From: Epiperipatus broadwayi
Lineage: Eukaryota > Onychophora > Udeonychophora > Euonychophora > Peripatidae
DNA length: 64,000 nucleotides
Assembly: GCA_028023455.1 (NCBI GenBank)
Contig: JAQFVV010012416.1
Span: 359,001-423,000 of the forward strand
Reading direction: 5' to 3'
The notes beneath the pieces were generated by a model. It ran no database searches. It was not told where the DNA came from and saw only the letters and a list, made by a program, of their open reading frames with translations. Shown piece after piece: positions 33,893 through 45,035 of the stretch. Every line of letters starts with the position of its first letter. Positions within the stretch are counted from its first letter, which is position 1. Position numbers and translations under genes: made by a program.

Positions 33893-36185
33893 TACATTAC
33901 ATGTGCAGGTGTGTGTAAACAAAATTGTAAGAGATAAAATATCTATAAGACTGATTACATTAACACAAAACATTGAAGCTGTGATATAGATCATGTCAAT
34001 ATGCCTACTTCACCCATACACTCTTCATAAAATGTAAATAAATAAAAAAAAATGTAAACAATAAAAAAGAAACATTAAAATTCACAAATTTAATAAATTT
34101 TACATTATTGCAAGCAGCAATGTTACCATCTCTGAGATTCGTATGAAATTATATTTATTAACCTGCAAAGACTATATGTAGTAATTTTTACAGTTGTCAC
34201 TATTCAACTGCCTTAAATTCATATTACTTTTTAAAATTTAACAGGTGTTCAGCTCAGTACTTTCCCAAATATGTCTCCATTTACATAAATTAAATTAGTT
34301 TAAATTTACCCTTCACTTTTTTGTAATTATCCACGTCTTATTATGTGTAGTATACATTTAAGTAATAATATTCATCTATTTTTATGATCTATGATTATTT
34401 TTCTCTTTACCTTTTTATATACATGTTATATTGTTTGAACTTTAGATTAATAAAAATCAAATTTATTTTATTTATAATACCTGACTGTAATTTTTTTAAA
34501 TAAATACATTCAATTGAACTTTATGAAAATGTTATGCAGTATTACTTTTTGCTGCATGAAGTTTTTCTGCAATAGATTTTTAACTATAAGATCTTTCCAT
34601 TGACTCATTGTAGATTGAAAGATTTTGCGAATACTAATGTGTAATAGGAATTGTGGATTTAATTCACGCTCTCATATCTAACCGCTTCAGCTTCACCTAT
34701 TCGTATAGAAAGTAGGTTGAAGTAAAGAAGGGTTCCCCTCTTTTGGTTAAGATCTGTAGAGCCTTACCTTTGCATTTTCAAGCACACACTTTTGAGGACA
34801 TTGTCCAATAGAATTTTCACTCTAATAGTAAATATTTCAATTGTCATTTCATTTATTTTATATAAAAAATTTAAGCAGTCAAAGAAAATTAAAAGCTTGA
34901 ACTTTTTAAAAGCATTAGAAAAAATTATTATAAACCCATAGTTAGAAGAAAATCTACTAATGTACTTTAGGAGCATTAGAAAGGTCTGAAACTACTAATA
35001 ATGATAATGACCATAACATAGATGACAAGATAATCATTGTTTGCTTTACTTCTTTTAAATACCCATTCATAACCTTAATTATACAATAGTACTTTTGTAA
35101 TGATCAGTAAAAATTACCATATGTTGCATTTATGTTACAAAATTCAATGTATCCATTGTAGGTTAATAATATTTTTTTAGGTTATGTTGAAAGTGCATAC
35201 CCTTTATTCTTCTCTTTTTTTATCCTTTCTGAATTTTGATGTAGTACAGCATATCATACAATAAAATATTTTCTAAATGTAAAGCTAAAAGTTTTACAAA
35301 ATTTTAAAAAAACTGTAAAATATTTTTTCTAAATGATAAAATGAAAGTTATCAATTTAGTAGTGGCTGAAAACTGAACTATAATATCTTCTTGATTATGT
35401 CAGAAACCATAAAATTTGGAGAGTTTAACAAAAAAGCTGAAATGTTAATCAGTAAACAGAAGTGACTGTGCAAATTTTGAAATCCATATTAAACAAAAAA
35501 AAACATCTGAATCTGATGATAATGAATTACTATTGTGACAATTTTCACATTTTGCTAGATTCTGGTAGGCCTTTTTTTTACTCACTGTAAATTTAGTGAA
35601 AGTTAATCAAGCTATGAATACAGAAAATATAAATATTTCATTCATATTTCTATAAAACATAGCTATATTTCCTGATTAACTGGTCTACCAATTATTTTGA
35701 CTTACGCTAACAGTGGAATCAGCTTTTTATTTATTTTTATAAGGGTGCCAAGATTCATGTAATAATCTACTGAAATCTGTCACATCGCACATGGAAAATT
35801 AAAAAGAAAATAAGTTAAATGGATGAGATTATGATTTCCCGTAACTTTATTTTTTTTAGAGAATATTATTCCCAGAGCTTAATAACTATTGACCAAGGTA
35901 AATCATCCATTGAAGCATAAACCTATTTAAGTGCTAATAAACCAAAATAAATAATTAAAATTAATAACGTATAGATGAAAGTGATCTTAAAGGTAAATAT
36001 TTTATTATACAATTAAAATATTTAAAGATAAATTATTTGTATTAATTAGAAAGGACATGCATGATAATCCAGATAATCACTTTACATAATTAACACAGTC
36101 CATTCCTTTCTGTTCTCTCTTCATAAAAAACAATCCATGAATCAAAATGTCTCATAAATCAGAGAATGTCTCTATCGGGGTTATA
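33893..36185. other. AT-rich spacer, no gene seen
   Basis: Nothing supported. Confidence 0.5.
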
Positions 36186-36189
36186 TTAT

Positions 36190-36510
36190 AAGCTTATAAA
36201 TTGCAAATAGTTCATTAGTCACAATCAGGGTATGAATAGAGTAGCTTACCGGTAAGTTTGTGTAGATTTGTGGGATCCTGAGCTCATTGAAATTTAATTG
36301 ATCTTTCCTGCTGGCATCTGGCCCATTCCATAACTGGATCAAGAAGCTTGTTTGTGATGGTATCTTCATTGAAAAAGACTATGCTCACAAGGCTTCATTT
36401 CCATTCTTGCATGATGGCTTCATTCAGAAAGTGAGTAGTGTCTCTGTGCAGATGCATTTCACTGCACAAGTCACCTTTTGTGGAAACCTCCAACTCTAAA
36501 AATCTATAAC
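36190..36510 (-). pseudogene. Possible retroelement relic (PLE-like thumb region)
   Basis: A minus-strand frame reads FLELEVSTKGDLCSEMHLHR then DTTHFLNEAIMQEWK, a stop, then SLVSIVFFNEDTITNKLLDP. The pattern L-E-V-x-x-x-x-G-x-L-C followed by H-x-x-T-T-H-x-L resembles the segment after the RT active site of Penelope-like elements. This is a weak resemblance, and the frame has stops. It may instead be an unrelated decayed gene. Confidence 0.25.
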
Positions 36511-36514
36511 CAGA

Positions 36515-38350
36515 AGATAAATGAAAAGATCTAGATCAAAGTTGTCCTTTTCTTTTTATACCTTGATCCAGTTTGGAGACTTCTCCACATGTTATTATTA
36601 TCATGATGCTTAGGTTTATAATCTTGTACATTTTTTATTAGCTTTAGATTACAAAGTCTTTTTTTTTACATAATTCCGCCAATATTTAATTAGCTTCTAA
36701 AAATGTTTTATTGATTGTAATCTTTTACTTTGAAATTCCTTTCCAATTTTAAGTTTTAATTGAATTACAGATAAATAATTCGAAACAAAAAGAATCAACT
36801 CTTATTGCACATTAAAAAAAAAAAATTACACAAACTAAAAAAAAAATTTAAATACATTAATTTAAAAGATTTTCAAATTTATTATTTTTTAATTTTAAGC
36901 TCTTAAATATTCTTCAAATGTCAATATATTTGTACCATCTATTTGTAGACGGTACACTATTATGTTTGCATAGACAAAATATTGAAAAAATAAAATATTA
37001 TTCAGAACATATTTATTTATTATGAAAATCTACCTTCACTATTTTTTTTTTTAAAAAAAGGTATAATACATTTTTTATATTATTTTTATTTTTAGTGAAT
37101 GTGAATTAATAAACTTGCACAATGAAAATATATGCATAAATGTGCTTTCTCAATTTATTATCAACTATTTATTTTTTAGTTATCATGTAAGCTTTTATCT
37201 CGGTTATCAAGAACAATTTCTGCCCCAGAATGCATCATAAATCAAATATTCTTGTATAAAAATAATATATTATAATGAGTTTCTATGGAAGCAAATTTTA
37301 TTTGTTACTTTAAATTTAAAATATACAAAAATATGATTTAAAAAATGAAACTTAAATTGAAAAAAGTCTTAATTAATGAATAAATATTTTACTAAGCTTA
37401 TTATTAAAAAAATACTATCCTGTGGATAAGTATACTTTATAAAAATATTTTGGTAGCCACATTTTTTAAAAAAAATATGTTCATTGTCTATCCAGCATTT
37501 TGTTTCTTAGGTAGGAAGGGAAGATTTCCAAATGCATTTGTTACATTAAAATAAAACATGAAGAAAAAAATTAATAACTGCAATGTACATTTAAATTTTT
37601 TAAAAATAATCAGTATTATGTATATTTTCAAATTTATTTTTAATATACTTTATGTCCTATTACCAAAGATTTTTATTTTTGTAATTAACAGCACCCTATT
37701 AATTATTTTTAAACAAACATTTCATAAATTGAGTCTATCTTGCATAAATGCAGTGAAATTTAGTAAAAATTTGATAAAGAAATGTACAGTATAGTTGATT
37801 ACTGAAGTTTTAATAAAGTGATTTTTTTTTTGCCCAAACTGTAAGAGTGCATTTTTTTAACAGCCACAATTATTTTGAATACCAGAAATTATTTATAAAG
37901 TTATTGATTTAAAATTGAGCAAATGAATAACATTTTAAATTTATGTTTATTAAGGTTTTATTATATAAGTGGATTATTAGCTGCATAATGCACAAAATCA
38001 TTTTTTTCTTTTTTTTCCTCAAAATAATTCACAATTATAATAGACATATTTTGCAATTAACATTAGTATATTTTTTGTCACAAGAAAGAATTTTAATTTA
38101 TAATATTGAGTGATTGATATGTTTTACTTAATGTAAATAACTAAAATTTAATATTAATATATTTCATTGTTATTCATGATCAAAATATGTTTCTAATTAC
38201 CAATTTTACTCAATGAAAGTGAGATTTTTAAAAAAATTTTGTAATCATTAACAACAAAAATGTTGTTTTTTTTTACTTTAGGTATCTCAGAATTGAAAGC
38301 ACTTATTGTCTTAGAAGGACAATGAATGAAAAACAGATGAACTACATTTT
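36515..38350. other. AT-rich spacer, no gene seen
   Basis: Nothing supported. Confidence 0.5.
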
Positions 38351-38354
38351 TTTT

Positions 38355-38453
38355 CTCATGTGTCATAGCATCAGCCGGGAAGATGAACCCGCTAACATGG
38401 GACAACTGCTTGTAAAGCAGCTGTCGCTGAACTCTCGTCCTCCAATGCTTGAC
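38355..38453 (-). repeat. tRNA-derived SINE A, young copy with TSD
   Basis: Same structure as the 19.5 kb copy. AAACAGATGAACTACATTT flanks both sides (38331-38349 and from 38458), a 19-bp target duplication. Confidence 0.85.
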
Positions 38454-38869
38454 AAAAAAACAGATGAACTACATTTACCACAATTTTAATAATAAAAACA
38501 TAATTTTGGATACATTATAACAAATAAAGTCTGTACTTTACTGTCAGGTACATTTTTGAAGACAAATATATCATTTTACTTTCAGATAATGTAGTATTAG
38601 TGAAGTCATTACCCAATGACATCAATCTATAATAGAAAATAGCCACCATTGTGAAAAATGACAGTTGGTTATAAAAAAGTTTTGATATTTTTAAAGACTG
38701 CAATAGTAATTCATTATAAATCAAAATAGTGGATACAAATCACTGATGCCTAGTTTGGTGAATCCTGGCATGAAAGTTTATCTCTAACTGGAGTAAAGAT
38801 CTATACTCTAATCTTAATTTATATATGCATTTTATGCCCATAACAAACATCTGTGCTATATATATTTAT

Positions 38870-38876
<7 letters not shown>

Positions 38877-38907
<31 letters not shown>
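38877..38907. repeat. (TA)n microsatellite
   Basis: About 15 TA units after a short TGTATG prefix. Confidence 0.95.
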
Positions 38908-38909
<2 letters not shown>

Positions 38910-39720
38910 AAAAGTGCTGTAAATATGTAATTCAATAAACAGTACATATTTTCTTGTAATCAAAGCTGATCTACAAAATGTGAACTATTATACATAATAA
39001 TGTACAATGTATGTAAGAAGTCATTAAACAAAATAAAGATTCGCTGTAAACAAAAATTATGAATATATACAAAACATCTATACACTTATCTAAAAATTGG
39101 TCATTAAACATGAATAAAAAATTATACAATACATTTACTTAAATATTTTATAGTGTATAGTTATTTGTGCTTTGTAATTAGTACAAATTATTCATACATG
39201 AACACACACATATATATATATTAAAAAAAATTGTCCATTACGTAATAAATATTGTAATAAAAATAATAAATGGTAATACTATATTATAAAAAGTACTATA
39301 GTCCGCAGAAGTACTTTCAGTTATTCATTTAACACACATTCACACGTATGTATATAAAGGATATTTATGTATGATTATAAAGAATTTAACTGAAGTGGGA
39401 GTGTATATTATGTACTATAGCAGTATTTATAATTTATAAACGATTGTGTTTAACGTTATATATATATATTCGCATTGTAAATTAATTTACTACATATATA
39501 TCGTTTAATGTTTCTTATAAAGTTAGAATTTAAAAAAAGAAGAAATTTCTTTGATTATTATTTAACAAGTTTGTTGGATGAATATAAAAACAATAAAATA
39601 ATTGGATTGATTAATTTACACTCTTTGTCTTAAGTATTATTACTATAGCAATATTTACTATTTTAAAAATGTATGATTTTTTCCCCTACAGTACAAGCTT
39701 TTTTTATGCCTGCACTCCAA
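38910..39720. other. AT-rich spacer, no gene seen
   Basis: Nothing supported. Confidence 0.5.
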
Positions 39721-39726
39721 TATGTA

Positions 39727-40117
39727 ATATATAAGGGATTTGAACTCAGACTTTCACACGAACCTCAATTATCCACACTATGAGTAGGATGAAAAGGTTG
39801 GAACCAGTGTGGGATTTGAGCATTCCATCATCAGATTTTCACTGAAATGAATGGCCGAAGAGTTGTGGGGTGGAGTGGATTGAAGCCTGTCCATTAAAGT
39901 ATGAAGATTACCTGTCTTCATATAAGCTGAGCAGTGATTAAATATATGTGTGGAGATGATAATCTGGACCAGATGACAAGTACTGGTTTAGCATAAAATA
40001 GATATGCTGGTGATTATTTATCTTTTGACATGGGTGTGATCAAGTATTAGCAGTATAAGATAGCATGGATAGTTAAGAGTCATGTGAAAGTCTGAGTTCA
40101 AATCCCTTATATATTTA
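39727..40117 (+). mobile_element. Hammerhead-bearing repeat, full-length long form with both arms
   Basis: The most complete copy, about 390 bp. The left end ATATATAAGGGATTTGAACT and right end AGTTCAAATCCCTTATATAT are exact inverses, and the arms continue to pair for about 50 bases (CAGACTTTCACACGAACCTC / AGTCATGTGAAAGTCTG, then ATCCACACTA / TAGCATGGAT). Between them lie the long-form interior (39820-39900) and the ribozyme module. No ORF. The hammerhead at 39957-40017 is decayed: the first core box reads CCAGATGAC and the GAAA box reads AAAA. Confidence 0.75.
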
Positions 40118-40335
40118 TAAAATTATTTTAATGTTATATATATATACTTACACAAATCTTTATTAATATAAATAATAATGTAAGATATAAATAGGAAAAA
40201 AATACTACTATAATAATGTTTTTTCTTTGATGTATAATATATACATAATAGTTATGTAAGGAGCAGCAAAAACACTTGTAATTCAAAAAAAAAATTATTA
40301 GCTATTATTTTATATAGCTTGGCAACCGTTAATAA

Positions 40336-40408
40336 TAAGAAGAAGCAGAAGACAGAGAAGAAGAAGGAAGAAAAGGAGAAGAAGGAGAAGAAGAAGAAGA
40401 AGAAATGT
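40336..40408 (+). repeat. (AAG)n purine-rich run
   Basis: Imperfect AAG/GAG repeat; the Lys/Glu-rich frame through it is simple-sequence, not a gene. Confidence 0.85.
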
Positions 40409-40531
40409 TACATTGAGAAAGGCAATAAAATATTGACCAAAACATTTTTGTATTACATAATATATTTGTTCTTATATAGATTTTTTTTAGTATTATTGGC
40501 TTATTACTATTTTAGTTATAATATATAGAGT

Positions 40532-40672
40532 ATATGAGCACAGATTTTTACACGAACCACCACTCTCCACTCCATCTCATAACACTGATACACTTGAACA
40601 CATATATGTCGAAAAGATAAATAATCACCAATATCCGTATTTCGTGCTAAACCAGCAATCATTAGTTATAGT
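40532..40672 (-). mobile_element. Hammerhead-bearing repeat, right half
   Basis: The minus strand gives the stem II to right-arm portion (GATTGCTGGTTTAGCACGAA then ATACGGATATTGGTGATTAT). CTGATGA reads CTAATGA and the 5' side of stem I is missing, so it is a dead 5'-truncated copy. Confidence 0.65.
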
Positions 40673-41059
40673 TTATTTTTTAACTATATATATATTTCTA
40701 AGTGCTATTTGTATCAAAATGCCAGTATAGATTGTCAAACTATCTCTTATGTAATAAAACATTAATCAATTTATATTTGCTTTTTCAGTTCTTATAAAGA
40801 TAGAAGATTTGACAAATAATATTAATGAGGACAAATAAGCAAAATGTAAATACAGCAACATTCAAGATAATTAATTAGTTCCCTTTTTAAAGCAGTCTTA
40901 ATTTCTACTCATTTAACACATTTATGAATAAATAATCAAATATTAAGTATAGAAATGCTAATCAATGCAGCACTAAAAATTATGAAAATCACTAGACTGA
41001 TAAACATTTCAAATGCTAATTATAGCAATCCACCATTCTTTACGATAAAAATAGTTTTT

Positions 41060-41156
41060 GTCAAGCACTGGTGGTTGAGAGGTCAGCGACAGCTGCTTTA
41101 CAAGTAGTTGTCCAGGGTTAGCGGGTTCGCTTTCCGGCCGATGCTATGACACATGA
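41060..41156 (+). repeat. tRNA-derived SINE A with TSD
   Basis: GTCAAGCACTGGTGGTTGAG ... GGTTCGCTTTCCGGCCGATG CTATGACACATGAG plus an A run. AAAATAGTTTTTG before and AAAAAAGTTTTTG after form the target duplication. Confidence 0.85.
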
Positions 41157-41159
41157 GAG

Positions 41160-42590
41160 AAAAAAAAAGTTTTTGCAAATATAAAACGTATCAAATTTAT
41201 TTGCTTTGCCCGTTTTTTTAATACAGCCAATCTGCCTAAATGACATTAAGCAGAACAACTGCCCAAATTGTTTTCAGCTGTTTGCATAACCTTTGCAATA
41301 ATTAATTTGATAATTGGAGACAGTGACTTAATGTAATAAGCACATAGAAAGTTTATTGCTCCACTGATCACATAATTGTTAGTATTGTATTAAATTTTAC
41401 ATATTTGATATTTTATTATTTATTCATAAAGATATTAAAATGAATAGAAATTATGTCTACCCTGTGAAGTCCAATTATTAATAGCATTATATATGTCTGT
41501 ATTTGCTTCCGAATATGATTAGACATCTGACCTAGTTAAATCATTTGTGGCATTGGCTAACTTATACAAGAACTGGTAAAGTAAATGCAAATTGATTCAT
41601 TTAAATTTACAAATTGCTAATTTGACTATAGAAAACAGTGCATTAATATAACCAAAACTTAGAAAATTTATTGATCATATGATTGCATCATACTTAGCAT
41701 TATATTAATTAGTATTTATATATATCGTGAGTCTAAGAATCAAGTCACAAGACATAATGGAGGTTGATTTAAGTTGAGAAAGAGTAAGATTAGAAAATTA
41801 ACATAACTTTAAATTAACATATTAATATTTTTTCACACAAGCAAAGAAATTAATAACAAATAAAAAAATAATGAAACAAATACTTGTTTAATTAATAATT
41901 AAGATATATATACGCCTAAACATACATATATTTTTGGTAGAGGATAAATAGTTATATATTTTTAAAAAAACAAAGTAAATATATATTTTTGCAAGACAGT
42001 TTAAACTGAAAAAGATGACCTTTCTGATAGAAGGCAAAAAAGGATCCTTGCGAATACAAATAGTATCAATTTGTAGATCTGAATTTGGTCAATCCAAACT
42101 GGAAATGTGAAATGTATAGAATTAAAGGTTTTATACTTATTTATTATTATTAATTTTTAGTAATGACTTTTTTAAAAAAAAATTGTATCGATGTTAATTA
42201 AGTTTACCATAAATATGAAAATATATATTATAACTACAGTATGTGGAATATTTTGAAAGGTCAAATTTTATTCTGAACATTAATTAGCCAAGTCATTAAA
42301 ATTGTTTTTAGAATAAATCAGAAGTAATTAAAACTGTTTTCAGAATAAACTAAAAGTAATTAAAAATTGTTCTTCATATAAACAATAGATAATTAAAGCC
42401 TAACAATAGGCTAAAAAGTTTAAAACATTTTGAAAATATTCTAAGCAAATGGTCAAAGTTATATCTGAATTAAGGGAAACAAATTTTTGAAATCAGAAAT
42501 TGTAGGATATTGTAAGATTAAAACAGGGCTTGTGGGGGCGGGGCGAGTATAGATTATTCAATAATAATAAATCAAGACCGAAAAAAACGA
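41160..42590. other. AT-rich spacer, no gene seen
   Basis: Nothing supported. Confidence 0.5.
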
Positions 42591-42595
42591 TAGCA

Positions 42596-42685
42596 GGTCA
42601 AGCGTTGATGACCGAGTGCTTAGCACAGTTGCCTTACAAGCAGTTGTCCTGGGGTTCGCTTCCCGGCCGACGCTTTGACATATAT
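42596..42685 (+). repeat. tRNA-derived SINE A with TSD and long A tail
   Basis: GGTCAAGCGTTGATGACCGA ... GGGTTCGCTTCCCGGCCGAC GCTTTGACATATATA, then about 14 A. AAAAACGATAGCAG occurs on both sides (42583-42596 and 42695-42708). Confidence 0.85.
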
Positions 42686-42773
42686 AAAAAAAAAAAAAAC
42701 GATAGCAGTCTATTTTAAAAGACAAACGTCAAGATATTTCAGAAAAGTCAGTTAAGATGTACAATTCTCTTAT

Positions 42774-42870
42774 TCAAGCATTTGGTGGTCGAGAGGTCAG
42801 CAACAGCTGCTTTACAAGCAGTTGCCCCGGGTTAGCGGGTTCGCTTCCCGGCTGATGCTATGACACATGA
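42774..42870 (+). repeat. tRNA-derived SINE A with TSD
   Basis: TCAAGCATTTGGTGGTCGAG ... GGGTTCGCTTCCCGGCTGAT GCTATGACACATG plus an A run. AATTCTCTTATT flanks both ends. The anticodon-like loop is TTTACAA between GCTGC and GCAGT. Confidence 0.88.
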
Positions 42871-43244
42871 AAAAAAAAATTCTCTTATTGTTATCAGCTG
42901 TTTGACACAGTGAGCCTAATTCTGTATTAAACCAGTAGATATAGATGTGGATAATACTTTTAGATATATACCATTAAAGAAATAATTAACCAAGCTTGTG
43001 GCTTCTATATTCTTATTATCTATCAAGGCAGTCTGCAGAAGCAAGATATTGCCTATTGCAGTCCTAGAATAAAGTAAAATGAATCCTATTGTCGGCTATT
43101 GTCTGCCATCTGGTGATCTTGTTCAGAAATTATCTGCTTCATTATTACAAATGAGAGTTTTTAAGCATTATCTATTACTCATATGTTATCGCATTAAAAA
43201 ACTAAAATATAAGCTATTACAGATAATTATTAATAACAAATAGA

Positions 43245-43456
43245 TGACGATAATAGATGAACAGTTAAAATCTTAAACTGGATTTCAAGAGAATGAAAAA
43301 AAAAACTAAAAAAAAACAAACACGTCAGATGTAGGGGTGAAGTAAGAAAGTATGTGAGGGTGATATGAGAGAAGAAATACTAGAGACTGTAGAAGATAAA
43401 CTGAACTTAAACAGGATCAATAATGATAGAAAATGATGTTGATGATGATGATAGAC
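43245..43456 (+). mobile_element. RTE-like LINE 3' fragment, plus strand, old
   Basis: Plus-strand sequence (AAACTGGATTTCAAGAGAAT, AGATGTAGGGGTGAAGTAAG, TGTGAGGGTGATATGAGAGA) aligns with the last 200 bases of the full-length LINE and ends with the (GATGAT)n tail at 43437-43452. Heavily mutated, with a small A-rich insertion near 43305. Confidence 0.7.
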
Positions 43457-43664
43457 AATTGGTTTATTTATTATTGTCACACTTTAAAGTTCAGAATGTA
43501 GCTATTATATAAAACAATTTGTATTTTAGTTAACCAAAGAGTTAATAGTGTATACTTTCATAATACTATTACAAAGTGCAGCTTTCTAAATGATATTTAA
43601 TTTTTTTCTTTAATTATTAATACATTTTACAGGCTTAACACTTGCATTTATATATGTAATATAT

Positions 43665-43897
43665 ACGGGATTCGAACTCAGACTTTCACACATCCCACAA
43701 CTCTCAGTGCCATCTTATATTGAGTACTACTGATTGTATATATGTGTGAAGATGGTAATCTGGAACAACTGATGAGTGCTGGTTTAGCATGAAATACATA
43801 TATTGGTGATTATTTATCCTTTCAACATGTGTATGATCAGGTGGGTCAGCAATATAAGATGGCACTGAGAGTTGTGGTTATGTAAAAGTCTGAGTTC
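43665..43897 (+). mobile_element. Hammerhead-bearing repeat, short form with both arms
   Basis: The left arm GAACTCAGACTTTCACACAT then CTCAGTGCCATCTTATATT and its inverse at the right (AATATAAGATGGCACTGAGA ... GTCTGAGTTC, ending 43897) pair over about 47 bases. The ribozyme module lies centrally. At about 235 bp it lacks the long-form interior, and the right outer end is cut at GAGTTC. Confidence 0.8.
43755..43813 (+). ncRNA. Hammerhead ribozyme, core intact
   Basis: CTGATGA (43769-43775), stem II GTGCTG-GTTT-AGCAT (closing G-U), GAAA (43791-43794), stem III AT/AT with loop ACAT, cleavage triplet TATA ending at 43802, then TTGGT and GATTAT. The 5' side GTAATC...AACAA leaves one A-G mismatch in inner stem I. 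All core bases are present. Confidence 0.75.
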
Positions 43898-44099
43898 TTT
43901 GAATATTGTAATTATTATAAACTTGTTATAATCGAGTATTAAAAATTATTCAGATGCCAAACATCAAATTACAAACTTAAAATTTTCAAATATAAAGATT
44001 TATAACATAAAATACGCTAAAGACAAATTTGTGCCTTTGTTTTGAGAATATACTGCAATAAATCATATCGATATGCTAAGTATCAGTCAATGTATCTTT

Positions 44100-44669
44100 C
44101 ACTGGCCATACTACCACACATGTTTGCAAACATTAAACTGCATTATATGACCAGCATCTTAGATTCATGATAGATTTTAGCGGGCATACTACTACAAGGC
44201 TACAAAGAAAATAACAGATTGGTTAATTGAGGATATTGGTTTTCATAACTATGGAATAAAATCTTCTTTCAAATGTGTGGATAAAATTAAAGAAATAAAA
44301 ATTAATAAAAGCCACAGTTTAGAAACCTTGGACACAAAACAGCTTTATGATTCAGTGCCTCGAGACCTTTCCCTTAATGTAATTGTGAATGGTTTGCAGC
44401 AAATCAATGACAGTCCAAATAAAATTGATTTTATAATAGGTATATTCCAATAGATTGATAAGGATATAGTAGCATCAGTCAATGCAAAATTTTATAAAAT
44501 GGATTGTGGATGGCCTATGGGTTTCACTAAGTGGAATAATTTGCAATATGACACTCTCAAAATATGAGAACATTTTTATCCCCAAGTATTTACATCCTTT
44601 GTCTAATGAGATTTATAGAAGATAGGTTGATGATATATTTATATGTACATCTAAAATGTATATCAATAA
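44100..44669 (+). pseudogene. Penelope-like element, reverse transcriptase part (broken)
   Basis: A plus-strand frame from about 44240 reads HSLETLDTKQLYDSVPRDLS then LNVIVNGLQQIND, matching the PLE RT motif with the first catalytic Asp (fDvkxLYxsVP). After a stop and a frameshift it continues MDCGWPMG and then, in the next frame, SLSGIICNMTLSKYENIFIP and KYLHPLSNEIYRR, one stop, VDDIFICTSK. The Tyr/Val-Asp-Asp box is the RT active site and the G-x-P-M-G-S motif precedes it, as in PLEs. Stops and frameshifts make it dead. It continues after the palindromic repeat at 44670-45035. Confidence 0.7.
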
Positions 44670-45035
44670 TAAGGCAAAACTCTCTCCATACAGTAGTGCC
44701 ACCCTATGCCAACCAGAACAATCAATGGATGCCAAAAGGCTTTGTGCATAAAATTCCTATCTAGTGCCTACTCATCCAATATCCCCAGACTAGTTTCAGG
44801 CTTGTGGCCTTCATCAGTGAGGAGCCTTGGATCTGAGAGCACTGCACCTAGATCTTAGGATCTAATGCAACCCTCCAGAAGCCACCTTTTATCTCTATTT
44901 AACTACAAAACTAGTCTAGGGATATTGGATGAGTAGGCACTAGATAGGGATTTTATGCACAAAGCCTTCTGCCATCCATTGATTACTCTGGTTGGCACAG
45001 GGTGGCACTACTGTATGGAGAGAGTTTTGCCTTAT
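44670..45035. mobile_element. PLE terminal repeat in inverted arrangement, inserted in the PLE
   Basis: The left arm ATAAGGCAAAACTCTCTCCA and the inverse of the right end match exactly, and the arms pair for about 130 bases up to AGACTAGTTT (44787) / AAACTAGTCTAGGG (44908). The 225-bp unit of the left side equals the 3.7 kb repeat; the right side is a partial inverted copy. The unpaired centre includes the 5' half of a hammerhead. PLEs are known to carry LTR-like repeats in direct or inverted arrangement, some with hammerheads. Confidence 0.75.
44776..44830 (-). ncRNA. Hammerhead ribozyme of the PLE repeat, fully paired
   Basis: Minus strand: outer stem I CCAA, internal loop, inner stem I CCTCA, core CTGATGA, stem II AGGC-CACAA-GCCT with four perfect pairs, core GAAA, stem III AC/GT with loop TA, cleavage triplet GTC ending at 44788, then TGGGG and, after ATA, TTGG closing stem I. 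Every invariant base is present. It is the best Penelope-type hammerhead in the window and a strong candidate for activity. Confidence 0.88.

Noticed and set aside
35508-35560. CTGATGA hit as another hammerhead
   Set aside because: No GAAA box or pairing stems at the required spacing.
40319-40528. Lys/Glu-rich ORF
   Set aside because: It is a translated AAG microsatellite.
43437-43452. CRISPR-like or coding GAT repeat
   Set aside because: It is the microsatellite tail of a LINE fragment.
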